This document shows, piece after piece, positions 7,707 to 14,131 of a DNA stretch of 14,628 bases (its first letter is position 1; every line of letters begins with the position of its first letter). The stretch is taken from assembly GCF_022712295.1 (NCBI RefSeq), contig NZ_JALAGT010000033.1, forward strand, positions 1 through 14,628, given 5' to 3'. This stretch comes from Galactobacter sp. GTDB lineage: Bacteria > Actinomycetota > Actinomycetes > Actinomycetales > Micrococcaceae. The notes below the pieces were generated by a model. It worked only from the letters and a program-made list of their open reading frames with translations, was not told the DNA's origin and ran no database searches. The position numbers were made by a program, and so were the translations under genes.

Positions 7707-8849
7707 TCAGTCCTCCGCGTCGTCGTCCTCGCCACGAGCGGAACGCCCGAACACGATCTCATCCCAACTCGGCACCTGTGCACGGCGCTTCTTGGCGTTC
7801 TTGGACTCGTCCGTTTCCGTGGTGGCGGGAATCGGATCGGGAACACGGCGTAGCGGGGGCCAGGCCGACGGGTGGGGCTCGGGTTCCTCCCGTCCGTCCG
7901 CGCGCGTCTCGTGCGGCTCATCGGAGTCGGTCGGAGCGGATTCGTCCGATTCATGACGGGTGCGATCCAGGATGCGCGCCAGGGCTGCGTCGTCCTCAGG
8001 TTCCTCTCCGCTGCGGGTACCGCGACGACGAGAGAGCACCTCAAGCAGATCGTCCTCGGGTTCGGCGGCGGACGGTCCCGAGGCGGAGGGTCCCGAGGCG
8101 GATGGGGCAGACGTGGCTTCGGGCCGCTCCTGAGGACGCAGCGCTGGAACCGGATCCGGCGTGCTGTCCTCGGATTCGGGATGGGGGGCCACGGGGACCA
8201 GCCGACGTTGTGAGGGCAGGACGTCCCATGGCTCCCATTCGGAGAGCACCTGTGCCCAGCGGTTGGCATTCTCCAGATGTTTGCGCCCTGGATGGAAGGT
8301 CCATTCGGCCGGCGGCTGTTCGCCGAGGTCGGCGGCGGAGTCCGGCAGCGTGAAGCGGGCCACGATGCGCCAGGTCCCCGAATCGAGTTTCCATGCGTCC
8401 CAGGTCAGCGTCTCCGGCTCCACGCCGAAGGAACGCAAGCGGGTGTGCACCATGTCGCCGAGGGTGGCTGACTCGTCGCCGAAGGCGGCGCGGTACCCCT
8501 CGTTGCTCAACGGGCCGGACACCTCCACGTCACGGGCGCGGGAGGCGATGTAGTTGCGTTCCGCCAGGACTGGGCCCTCGTAACGCAACACGTGGTCAAG
8601 GTCCGTCCCGGACTCGGCCGCCACCTGAGCGGCCGACTCTCCGGCACGGATGCGTGCCTGGATCTGCCGGGGGGACAGCGGCACGGTCGTGGCGGGGACG
8701 GCTGCTTGTGATGCGGCGCGGGGCTGAGGCATCCGCACGCTACGTCGCAAGGCCGCGTCCAGGGCAAGGAGGTACTCCTCGCCAGCGGGCGTACGCAGGA
8801 CCAGGTCGGTGCCGGACGTGTGGACGCGCAACAACTCGACGTGTTCCAT
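7707..8849 (-). CDS. sepH: SepH, septation protein (DUF3071)
   Basis: A 380-residue cell-division protein. In Streptomyces and Mycobacterium, SepH binds FtsZ and promotes its assembly at division sites. Seen here: an N-terminal DUF3071 domain (about 1-210) beginning MEHVELLRVHTSGTDLVL, with a helix-turn-helix-like stretch at 58-90 (LSPRQIQARIRAGESAAQVA) and the conserved AERNYIASRARDVEVSG at 96-112. A long Pro/Ser/Glu-rich linker follows (about 220-345). A short conserved C-terminal motif, KKRRAQVPSWDEIVFG (353-368), then an acidic tail, closes the protein. The linker contains two adjacent 15-bp duplicates (8074-8088 and 8089-8103) encoding a repeated ASGPS-like pentapeptide. GGAAGG 7 nt before the ATG supports the start. 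Monocistronic, convergent with the phosphodiesterase gene and divergent from the DUF4193 gene. Confidence 0.93.
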   Translation of the reverse strand: MEHVELLRVHTSGTDLVLRTPAGEEYLLALDAALRRSVRMPQPRAASQAAVPATTVPLSPRQIQARIRAGESAAQVAAESGTDLDHVLRYEGPVLAERNYIASRARDVEVSGPLSNEGYRAAFGDESATLGDMVHTRLRSFGVEPETLTWDAWKLDSGTWRIVARFTLPDSAADLGEQPPAEWTFHPGRKHLENANRWAQVLSEWEPWDVLPSQRRLVPVAPHPESEDSTPDPVPALRPQERPEATSAPSASGPSASGPSAAEPEDDLLEVLSRRRGTRSGEEPEDDAALARILDRTRHESDESAPTDSDEPHETRADGREEPEPHPSAWPPLRRVPDPIPATTETDESKNAKKRRAQVPSWDEIVFGRSARGEDDDAED

Positions 8850-8912
8850 TCAGGTGCCTTCCGTCGGTGCAGGTGGGTCACGGGTTCCGTTGTCCTCGGC
8901 AGGCAAAGTTGG

Positions 8913-8951
8913 CGGCTTGGTGAACATGAATTGTGTCACGTGAACAAGCCG
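8913..8951. promoter_or_regulatory. Inverted and direct repeat cluster upstream of sepH
   Basis: CGGCTTG (8913-8919) and CAAGCCG (8945-8951) are perfect inverted arms 25 bp apart. Between them GTGAACA occurs twice (8920-8926 and 8940-8946), exactly 20 bp apart, about two helical turns, and the second copy overlaps the palindrome TCACGTGA (8936-8943). This layout fits an operator bound by a dimer or tandem protein. It lies 64-102 bp before the sepH start. Function is inferred. Confidence 0.4.
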
Positions 8952-9105
8952 TCTTCACTGCAACCGAGGGAACAAGGTCGATTCTCGCATCGCGAGCGGG
9001 TTCCAGCGTGCATTTTGGGCCGTGTGGCGCGGCAGCCGAGTGGGTGAGTGTGGTGTTTCCCACGTAGCTGAAGACGCTGGTGTTTCGTCTGCTGGTGAAC
9101 GGGGT

Positions 9106-9134
9106 TTGTGGAATTGGCGTATGTGGTGTTAGAT
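9106..9134 (+). promoter_or_regulatory. Candidate promoter for the DUF4193 gene
   Basis: TTGTGG (9106-9111) and TTAGAT (9129-9134) are separated by 17 bp, a normal sigma-70-type spacing; an overlapping TAGATC (9130-9135) is also possible. Transcription would begin near 9141, giving a leader of about 83 nt before the GTG start. Confidence 0.45.
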
Positions 9135-9223
9135 CTGTGCGACGTGTCCGTGACGCGTACTGCCGGACGGTACGGACAAATGTAGAAGAAGACCCGTAAC
9201 CGGCAACCAGTGAGAGGGATGAA

Positions 9224-9523
9224 GTGGCCACCGATTACGACGCGCCCCGCAAGAACGAAGAAGAGAACCGCGAGGACTCTATCGAGGAGCTGAAGGGCCG
9301 CCGGAACGACTCCCAGTCAGCCGTTGTCGACGAGGACGAGGCAGAGGCTGCAGAAGGCTTCGAGCTGCCCGGCGCCGACCTGTCCAATGAGGAACTTCAG
9401 GTCACCGTGCTGCCGGCTCAGTCCGATGAGTTCACGTGTGCTTCCTGCTTCCTGGTGCGGCACCGCTCCCAGGTCGCGGTCCAGCGTGACGGCCTGTACT
9501 ACTGCAAGGACTGCGAGGGCTGA
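9224..9523 (+). CDS. DUF4193 family zinc-ribbon protein
   Basis: A 99-residue acidic protein of the actinobacterial DUF4193 family. The first two thirds are highly charged and probably disordered (many Glu/Asp, with an EELKGRR segment). The last third carries two CxxC knuckles, TCASC (71-75) and YCKDC (93-97), separated by RHRSQVAVQRDG, the layout of a small zinc ribbon. No function is established to my knowledge; an adaptor role at the transcription machinery is a guess. The GTG at 9224 is favoured because AGAGGG lies 5 nt upstream; an ATG at 9219 is in another frame. It is monocistronic: a strong terminator follows at once and the next gene is convergent. From memory it corresponds to Rv2699c of M. 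tuberculosis. Confidence 0.9.
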   Translation: MATDYDAPRKNEEENREDSIEELKGRRNDSQSAVVDEDEAEAAEGFELPGADLSNEELQVTVLPAQSDEFTCASCFLVRHRSQVAVQRDGLYYCKDCEG

Positions 9524-9552
9524 GACCCACGCACCCGTTCGTAGAATGCGTC

Positions 9553-9586
9553 AGGGCCCTGCATCGCTAGTGCGATGCAGGGCCCT
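9553..9586. terminator. Strong bidirectional hairpin terminator
   Basis: AGGGCCCTGCATCGC (9553-9567) and GCGATGCAGGGCCCT (9572-9586) form a perfect 15-bp stem with a TAGT loop, followed on the plus strand by a T-rich run (TTGTTCGTTCT). It sits 29 nt after the DUF4193 stop and 22 nt before the stop of the convergent DUF3093 gene, so it can serve both. The T tract is weak, as is usual in high-GC actinobacteria. Confidence 0.9.
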
Positions 9587-9608
9587 TGTTCGTTCTCCGA
9601 TAGGAGGT

Positions 9609-10163
9609 TCAGGCGTCCCGGGACCCCTCTTCGGTGGACGGGTTACGGTCTGCGGCGGCAGGTTCGCTTTCCGCCGTGATGGTGGTGCCGGGAGTCAGGT
9701 CGGAGGTGTGCATCCTCCCGCCCAGAGCCCGGATCACCTTCTCAGGGTTACGCGTGGAGAAGAGCCAGTAGGGCGTCTCGTCCCGATCATCGGTGATCTC
9801 CACCTTCACCACGGGATCCACCCACCCCCTGAAACACATGAAGGCCAAGCCGTTGAGCCCGCGTCCACGTTCGTAACGGGCATCCTCGCCGCGGTAACCG
9901 GTGACCTCTCCGAGGAACTCACGCTCGATGGTGGCTCGCCCAACGTTCAGCGTGGAATCGGTGATCACGATGGCAGGGGCGGAGACCACAAGGAGGACCG
10001 ATCCGATGATCAAGGCAACCACCGCCAAGATGATGAACAGGGCCACGTTGGTGGGTGACAGGGACAAGCCGATCGCGAAACTGAGTGCAGCGACGGTCAC
10101 CCACAGCCACCAGGGTGAACGCAGCTTCTCGTGATAATTCAGGGGGATGGAGGTCTCCGGCAT
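9609..10163 (-). CDS. DUF3093 family membrane protein
   Basis: A 184-residue protein with two adjacent N-terminal transmembrane helices (about 17-36 and 39-63), then a cytoplasmic domain of about 120 residues. The family block is visible: TGYRGEDARYERGRGLNG, FRGWVDPVVKVEITD, then DETPYWLFSTRNPEKVIRAL (about 128-147). The polar C-terminus (Glu/Ala/Ser-rich) looks disordered. Function is unknown. The ATG at 10163 is chosen because TAGAAT ends 7 nt upstream, a leaderless arrangement; the ATG at 10172 overlaps that -10 box and would only add MDS. Its divergent partner is dut. The arrangement matches Rv2698 beside Rv2697c (dut), from memory, so the pairing is ancient within the phylum, but nothing in the sequence says why. 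Confidence 0.88.
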   Translation of the reverse strand: MPETSIPLNYHEKLRSPWWLWVTVAALSFAIGLSLSPTNVALFIILAVVALIIGSVLLVVSAPAIVITDSTLNVGRATIEREFLGEVTGYRGEDARYERGRGLNGLAFMCFRGWVDPVVKVEITDDRDETPYWLFSTRNPEKVIRALGGRMHTSDLTPGTTITAESEPAAADRNPSTEEGSRDA

Positions 10164-10170
10164 GCTGTCC

Positions 10171-10176
10171 ATTCTA
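10171..10176 (-). promoter_or_regulatory. -10 box of a likely leaderless promoter (DUF3093 gene)
   Basis: On the minus strand TAGAAT, a near-perfect TANNNT box, ends 7 nt before the ATG at 10163. No Shine-Dalgarno is seen for this gene. The -35 region is not recognisable. Confidence 0.55.
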
Positions 10177-10223
10177 GTCGCGTAGGACGGCGCAGAGGTC
10201 CCCTCGGTGGAGCTTCGGGCGGA

Positions 10224-10229
10224 TAGAGT
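10224..10229 (+). promoter_or_regulatory. Candidate -10 box of the dut operon
   Basis: TAGAGT fits TANNNT and would start transcription near 10236, leaving a leader of about 46 nt that carries the dut ribosome-binding site. No clear -35 is visible. It is about 50 bp from the divergent DUF3093 -10 box. Confidence 0.45.
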
Positions 10230-10269
10230 GGGGCGGCGGGACAGCAACATGATGGGACCAAGTTGAGTG

Positions 10270-10275
10270 GGAGGG
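10270..10275 (+). promoter_or_regulatory. Ribosome-binding site that fixes the dut start
   Basis: GGAGGG ends 6 nt before GTG 10282. The in-frame GTG at 10267 would overlap this site and has no site of its own, so 10282 is the better start. Confidence 0.75.
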
Positions 10276-10281
10276 ACAAAC

Positions 10282-10785
10282 GTGACTCGAACCGAGGACG
10301 CGCAAACGCAGGATCCTGTGATCCAGGTGCTGCGGTTGGACCAGGGGATCCCGGTTCCGTCGTACGCCATGGAGGGTGACGCCGGTGCCGACCTGTGCAC
10401 CACCGAGGATTTCGCCTTGGCACCGGGGCAACGCCGCCTGGTGCCCACGGGGATCGCCATCGCCCTGCCACTGGGTTTCGTGGGTTTGGTCCATCCTCGG
10501 TCGGGGCTGGCGGTTCGGCACGGCATCACCGTCGTCAACGCGCCGGGCACGGTGGACTCCGGATACCGTGGTGAGATCAAGGTCACCCTGCTCAATACCG
10601 ACACGGACCATAGCGTGTCCTTCAGCAGGGGGGACAGAATCGCCCAGCTGGTGATCCAACGCGTGGAACACGCCGGATTCGTAGAGGTCTCGGAGCTGGA
10701 TCCCACCGAGCGGGGCGCCCAAGGGTTCGGGTCCACCGGGGGATTCGCAGCACACTCCAGCGGCAATCAAGGAAGCAAAAGGTAA
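10282..10785 (+). CDS. dut: dUTP diphosphatase (trimeric dUTPase)
   Basis: Hydrolyses dUTP to dUMP and pyrophosphate, keeping uracil out of DNA and feeding thymidylate synthesis; homotrimer in the cytoplasm. All five motifs are present in the 167-residue product: I, GDAGADL (32-38); II, HPRSGLA (71-77); III, NAPGTVDSGYRGEIKV (86-101) with catalytic Asp92 and base-stacking Tyr95; IV, RGDRIAQLVIQ (116-126); V, RGAQGFGSTG (144-153), the flexible arm with Phe149 that caps the active site. Length is normal. The GTG start follows GGAGGG at 6 nt. It is the first gene of a four-gene run; the DUF3710 gene begins 3 nt after the TAA stop. Confidence 0.97.
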   Translation: MTRTEDAQTQDPVIQVLRLDQGIPVPSYAMEGDAGADLCTTEDFALAPGQRRLVPTGIAIALPLGFVGLVHPRSGLAVRHGITVVNAPGTVDSGYRGEIKVTLLNTDTDHSVSFSRGDRIAQLVIQRVEHAGFVEVSELDPTERGAQGFGSTGGFAAHSSGNQGSKR

Positions 10786-10788
10786 GAC

Positions 10789-11535
10789 ATGTTCGGACGT
10801 AAGAAGAAGCAGGCGCAGGTCGAGGAAGCTGAGAACACCCCACAGGAGGATCTCGCCCAGGCGGACGCCGAGCAGACGGATGCCGAGAGCGGGCGTCGAG
10901 CCGCAGGTGGGGTGGACGGGAAGTCGGAACGCAAGGACGGCCCATGGGACGCCTCCGAGGTCGAGGAGGACGATTCCCTGATCGACCTCGGTTCGCTGAA
11001 GATCAAGCCCGTGGCCGGCATGAATCTGAACCTCGAGGTGGAGCAGGGTTCCCAGGCCATTGTCGCCGTGGCGTTGGAACTGGACGGATCACGGGTGCAG
11101 ATCCAGGCCTTCTCAGCCTCCAAATCGGAGGCGCTCTGGCCGGGGATCTCGGCTCAGATCGATGAGTCCGTCACATCCCAGGGTGGCCGCACCGACCGCC
11201 GCGACGGCCGGTTCGGCGATGAATTGCTGGCGAGGGTGCCCGCCACCGGCCCGGACGGCAGTCAGGGTGTCATGATCGCCCGTTTCGTGGGGATCGACGG
11301 CCCCCGCTGGTTCCTGCGCGCGGTGTTCGCGGGCCAGGCCGCGATCAATGAAGAGGCAGCCAAGGCGCTGGAGGACCTGCTGGCTGCCGTGGTGGTCGAC
11401 CGCGGCTCCGTGCCGATGCCTCCCACGGAGTTGCTTCCCCTGCATGTCCCGGAACAGGCCGCAGCCGCGCCGGAGCAGGGCTCCGACGGCGAGGGGCGGC
11501 CGGAACGCGGCCCCGAAATGACCGAGACCCGGTGA
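10789..11535 (+). CDS. DUF3710 family protein
   Basis: A 248-residue soluble protein of unknown function. The N-terminus (1-60) is basic (FGRKKK) then strongly acidic and likely disordered. The family core runs from GPWDASE (51-57) through DLGSLKIKPVAGMNLNLEVE (about 66-85), IQAFSASKSEALWPGI, GRFGDELLARVP and VGIDGPRWFLRAVFAG (about 167-182) to the closing GSVPMPPTELLPLHVP (about 206-221). A polar tail follows. The core looks like an alternating beta-strand domain, without recognisable catalytic residues. It starts 3 nt after dut and its last codons overlap the OB-fold gene by 4 nt (GTGA), so translation is probably coupled. It corresponds by order to Rv2696c, from memory. Confidence 0.92.
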   Translation: MFGRKKKQAQVEEAENTPQEDLAQADAEQTDAESGRRAAGGVDGKSERKDGPWDASEVEEDDSLIDLGSLKIKPVAGMNLNLEVEQGSQAIVAVALELDGSRVQIQAFSASKSEALWPGISAQIDESVTSQGGRTDRRDGRFGDELLARVPATGPDGSQGVMIARFVGIDGPRWFLRAVFAGQAAINEEAAKALEDLLAAVVVDRGSVPMPPTELLPLHVPEQAAAAPEQGSDGEGRPERGPEMTETR

Positions 11536-11861
11536 AAGCAGGACCGGGGCAGCCCGGGGACTTCGCCTCGCTCCCAGCCCGTGGCCGGGTGGAGCTGACC
11601 GGATACGTCGAATCCGTGACGTATCCGGCCTCGGGAGCGGCCGAGGTGTTCCGCGCCGGACTGGTCCCGGATCTTGCAGGCCCGGGGTCCGCGCACCCCC
11701 GGCCCAGGGTGGAACTGGCCTGGTTGGGACAACGAGCCGTACCGGGTGTCAAGCAAGGCGTGTGGCTGAAAGTCACAGGAATGCTCACCAGGATGCATGG
11801 TGAAGCGACGATGCATGATCCTCGGTACGAGATCGTGGCCGTGGAGCAGGAGGAAGCATGA
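11532..11861 (+). CDS. OB-fold nucleic-acid-binding domain protein
   Basis: A 109-residue protein that is almost only an OB fold. Strands are readable as RVELTGYVESVTYP (19-32), FRAGLVPD, PRVELAWLGQRAVPGVKQGV (58-77), LKVTGMLTRMHGEATMHDPRYEI (79-101). The pattern (strand, WLG(Q/R)R.(I/V)PG, GMLT, xPRYEI) matches the short actinobacterial OB proteins found after DUF3710. OB folds of this type resemble those of RecG or the tRNA anticodon group, so single-stranded nucleic acid or protein binding is plausible, not shown. It starts with GTG in a 4-nt overlap with the DUF3710 gene, without its own ribosome-binding site, and ends in an ATGA overlap with the DUF3159 gene. Both junctions imply translational coupling. 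Confidence 0.85.
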   Translation: MKAGPGQPGDFASLPARGRVELTGYVESVTYPASGAAEVFRAGLVPDLAGPGSAHPRPRVELAWLGQRAVPGVKQGVWLKVTGMLTRMHGEATMHDPRYEIVAVEQEEA

Positions 11862-12616
11862 GTCAGGCAACCCCGGAGGAGCCGAGGGGGCAGGACGCTG
11901 ACGAGCTGGCCCAGCGCATTGCCGGAGGATCCGGGCTGCGCCGCAACGACGAGGGCAACATCGATGTGCTCGCCTCCGTCGGGGGCATTCGCGGATTGAT
12001 CGAGGCGCTGGCCCCGGGCCTCGTGTTCCTGGGCGTCTATATCGGCACGCAGTCGCTGAACCCGTCCTTGATCGCCTCCGTCGCGGTGGCCGTGGTGGCC
12101 TTCGTGGCCAGGCTCGTGACCAAGCAGAACGTGGTTCCCGCCATCTCGGGTCTGATCGGGATCATCATCTGCGCCATCTTCGCCAGAGTCGGGGGCCACG
12201 CCAAGGACTACTACGTCCCCGGCTTCTGGATCAATGCCGCCTACATCCTGGGGATGGCCGCCTCCGCGTTCGCCAAGTGGCCGCTGATCGGTGTGATCTT
12301 CGGTGTACTACGGGGCGAGGAGACCGCCTGGCGCAAGGATCCTCGCCGGATGCGCGCCTATTCCGTTGCGACGTGGTTCGTGGTGGGCGTCTTCGTCCTG
12401 CGCCTGGCCGTGCAGCTGCCCCTGTACTGGGCGGACGAGGTCACGGCCCTCGGCACCGCGCGGTTGGTGATGGGTACCCCGCTCTACATCGGTGCGATCG
12501 CGCTGGCGTGGATGCTGACCAGGCCGCGCACCGTGGACCACCAGCCACTGCCTCGGCAGCCGCAAGCCGGCGAGGAAGCCACACCCCCCGAAGGGGATCA
12601 GCGCGAGAGCAACTGA
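11858..12616 (+). CDS. DUF3159 family integral membrane protein
   Basis: A 252-residue polytopic membrane protein of unknown function. A polar N-terminus (1-36) is followed by about six hydrophobic segments (roughly 47-64, 69-87, 92-109, 122-140 with 142-152, 168-188, 205-221) and a polar C-terminal tail. Family signatures are visible: GHAKDYYVPGFWINAAY (113-129) and EETAWRKDPRRMRAYS (154-169), a charged cytoplasmic loop. No transporter motif is recognisable. The ATG overlaps the OB-fold stop (ATGA) and is preceded by GGAGGAAGC. The last 19 nt overlap the end of the convergent ceoC-type gene, so there is no room for a conventional terminator between the operons. Confidence 0.9.
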   Translation: MSQATPEEPRGQDADELAQRIAGGSGLRRNDEGNIDVLASVGGIRGLIEALAPGLVFLGVYIGTQSLNPSLIASVAVAVVAFVARLVTKQNVVPAISGLIGIIICAIFARVGGHAKDYYVPGFWINAAYILGMAASAFAKWPLIGVIFGVLRGEETAWRKDPRRMRAYSVATWFVVGVFVLRLAVQLPLYWADEVTALGTARLVMGTPLYIGAIALAWMLTRPRTVDHQPLPRQPQAGEEATPPEGDQRESN

Positions 12617-13254
12617 CGTAGCTCCTGTTCCGCTGCCAGCGGGGTGAGGAAGAAGATCTCGTCCCCGCCCTCGAAGACGTCGTCAGGGCTGGGAGCGAAG
12701 GGGATCTCGTCTCGAAGAACGGCCACGGGGATCACGTCCTGCGGCCAGGCGAAGGTCCCCATCAAGCGGCCCACCTCGGCCCCGTCGTGCGGGACGGTGT
12801 AGGCCACCAAGGTGGTCTCACCGGTGCGCAGGGTCAGCAGCCGCACCAGGTTCCCGACCTCGACCGCCTCCTCCACGAGGGCCGTCATGAGGCGTGGGGT
12901 GGAGACGGCGACGTCGACTCCCCAGGCGGCGTCGAACATCCAGTCGTTCTTCGGATTGTTGACTCGCCCCACCGTGCGGGGTACCCCGAATTCGGTGCGG
13001 GCCAGCAGCGAGGCCACGAGGTTGGCCTTGTCGTCACCGGTCGCCGACACCACGACGTCGGCGTGTTCCACCCCTGCCCGCTGCATGGTGCTCAGCTCAC
13101 AGGCGTCGCCCACCCACCAGGAACCGTCCTGGTCCTGGGACCATTTGCCCGGAGGCTCGTGTTCGTCGATCACGTCCACATGGTGCCCATGGCGTAGAAG
13201 CTCCTCCGCGATGGACAGGCCGACGGCCCCGCCTCCGATGATCATGACCTTCAT
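12598..13254 (-). CDS. ceoC: TrkA-family potassium uptake protein, CeoC type
   Basis: A 218-residue cytoplasmic RCK protein. The N-terminal Rossmann domain (1-about 130) begins MKVMIIGGGAVG, with GxGxxG at Gly7-Gly9-Gly12 and the acidic Asp30 at the end of the second strand, typical of NAD(H)-binding RCK domains. GDACELSTMQRAGVEHADVVVSATGDD-type residues (49-75) are the family block. An RCK_C domain (about 135-205) follows. Such proteins gate potassium transporters in response to nucleotide. The start shares an ATGA overlap with the upstream partner gene and has GAAGGAGAAG before it. An upstream in-frame extension to 13344 is not protein-like. It is second in the order CeoB then CeoC, like Rv2691/Rv2692. 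Its 3' end overlaps the DUF3159 gene by 19 nt. Confidence 0.9.
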   Translation of the reverse strand: MKVMIIGGGAVGLSIAEELLRHGHHVDVIDEHEPPGKWSQDQDGSWWVGDACELSTMQRAGVEHADVVVSATGDDKANLVASLLARTEFGVPRTVGRVNNPKNDWMFDAAWGVDVAVSTPRLMTALVEEAVEVGNLVRLLTLRTGETTLVAYTVPHDGAEVGRLMGTFAWPQDVIPVAVLRDEIPFAPSPDDVFEGGDEIFFLTPLAAEQELRQLLSR

Positions 13255-14003
13255 GACCGCTTCTCCTTCTCCGTCGCGCCGGGCGCGGTCGATTCGTCCG
13301 GCCGCCCCAGATCCTCCTGCTCCGCCAGCTGCCGTGCAGCCCATTCGGGGGTGTGCGCCAGGATCCGGTCCACTGCCTCGATCCGTTTCACTGCCACCAT
13401 GGCGTGCAGCACGTCTCCGCGCTGATAGCGGGTCTCCGGGGTGGGGAGGATCCCCTCGCCGAAACGGGTCACGTACGCGATCCGGACTCCAGCGGCCTCC
13501 TCCAGACCGGCGATGGTGGAGCCGTACCAGGACTCCGCGTTGGGGAGCTCTCGCAGCACCAAGCGGCCGGACGCTTCCCTGAAGTCGCCCGAGAGCGTGT
13601 GTTCAGGGAGGATCCGACGCAGCACCTGATCGGCACTCCAGCGCACCGAGGCCACCGTGGGCACCCCGAGACGCTGATACACCTCAGCGCGGCCGGGATC
13701 GTAGATGCGGGCCACCACATGCTCCACGTGGAAGACCTCACGGGCTATGCGGGTGGCGAGGATGTTGGAGTTGTCTCCGCTGGACACGGCGGCGAAGGCG
13801 TAGGCGTCCTCGATCCCGGCCTGGAGCAGGGTGTCCCGGTCGAAACCGACACCGGTGACGGTGAGGCCGTCGAAGTCGGTCGAGAGCCGGCGGAAGGCCG
13901 AGGCATCACGATCGATGATCGCCACAGAGTGCCCGTCCTGCATCAGGGTGTGAGCCAGCGTGGCGCCGACCCTGCCGCAACCCATGATCACGAAATGGGC
14001 CAT
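13251..14003 (-). CDS. ceoB: TrkA-family potassium uptake protein, CeoB type
   Basis: A 250-residue cytoplasmic RCK protein, paralogous to its downstream partner. RCK_N: MAHFVIMGCGRVGATLAH with Gly8-Gly10-Gly13 and Asp31, then GVGFDRDTLLQAGIEDAYAF (51-70) and VSSGDNSNILATRIARE (73-89), the CeoB-like block. The segment RIYDPGRAEVYQRLGVPTV (99-117) leads into a linker, and RCK_C lies at about 145-210. A polar tail (about 225-250) is unshared with the partner. The ATG at 14003 has GGAGGAG 4 nt upstream. It forms a two-gene operon with ceoC (4-nt overlap) and is divergent from the APC permease. No TrkH or KtrB channel gene is in the window; the permease is a candidate membrane partner. Confidence 0.9.
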   Translation of the reverse strand: MAHFVIMGCGRVGATLAHTLMQDGHSVAIIDRDASAFRRLSTDFDGLTVTGVGFDRDTLLQAGIEDAYAFAAVSSGDNSNILATRIAREVFHVEHVVARIYDPGRAEVYQRLGVPTVASVRWSADQVLRRILPEHTLSGDFREASGRLVLRELPNAESWYGSTIAGLEEAAGVRIAYVTRFGEGILPTPETRYQRGDVLHAMVAVKRIEAVDRILAHTPEWAARQLAEQEDLGRPDESTAPGATEKEKRS

Positions 14004-14071
14004 GATCCTCCTCCAAGTCACCGGGCTCTGGCCGGGTTCGGCGCCCTGAACGGCGCTGCGGAGCCCTCCCT

Positions 14072-14082
14072 CTTGATTCAAG
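14072..14082. promoter_or_regulatory. Small palindrome between the ceoB and permease genes
   Basis: CTTGATTCAAG is a perfect 5+1+5 palindrome in the 128-bp divergent gap, about 50 bp from the permease start and 69 bp from the ceoB start. A second symmetric element, GGCGCC-N6-GGCGCT (14040-14057), lies closer to ceoB. Either could bind a shared regulator or fold in a leader; this is inference from symmetry and position. Confidence 0.3.
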
Positions 14083-14119
14083 TCTTGCACGGCGAACGGC
14101 ATGGCAGCGTCGGAAGCCC

Positions 14120-14125
14120 TAAGCT
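14120..14125 (+). promoter_or_regulatory. -10 box of a likely leaderless promoter (permease gene)
   Basis: TAAGCT fits TANNNT and ends 6 nt before GTG 14132. No Shine-Dalgarno precedes the GTG. The spacing equals that at the DUF5998 gene. Confidence 0.45.
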
Positions 14126-14131
14126 TGAGCG

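Larger units (their letters stand above)
8850..9223. other. 374-bp non-coding divergent intergenic region
   Basis: Richer in T and A than its surroundings. It holds the sepH ribosome-binding site at its left edge, an inverted repeat and direct repeats at 8913-8951, a stretch with TGGTGTT three times (about 9051-9130), the candidate DUF4193 promoter (9106-9134), and the DUF4193 ribosome-binding site. A minus-strand open frame across it shows no protein-like features. No tRNA-like or clear structured RNA was recognised by eye, although the length leaves room for a small RNA. Confidence 0.6.

Noticed and set aside
8878..9231. 117-residue minus-strand open frame in the sepH/DUF4193 gap
   Set aside because: Serine/threonine/arginine-rich sequence with no domain and no ribosome-binding site; it spans the promoter and repeats.
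10267..10281. GTG start at 10267 for dut
   Set aside because: It would overlap the GGAGGG ribosome-binding site that is well spaced for GTG 10282.
10164..10766. N-terminal extension of the DUF3093 frame up to 10766
   Set aside because: It lies antisense to dut, and the added residues are not membrane-protein-like; the family begins at MPETSIPLNYHEKL.
11345..12199. 284-residue minus-strand open frame across the OB-fold and DUF3159 genes
   Set aside because: Overlaps two well-supported coupled genes and has low-complexity composition.
13255..13344. Upstream extension of ceoC to 13344
   Set aside because: Reads as Ala/Gly/Arg-rich shadow of the ceoB tail; the ATGA overlap and MKVMIIGGGAVG define the start.
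14073..14090. TTGATT or TTGCAC as a -35 for the permease promoter
   Set aside because: They are about 41 and 29 bp from the TAAGCT box, too far for a sigma-70-type pair.
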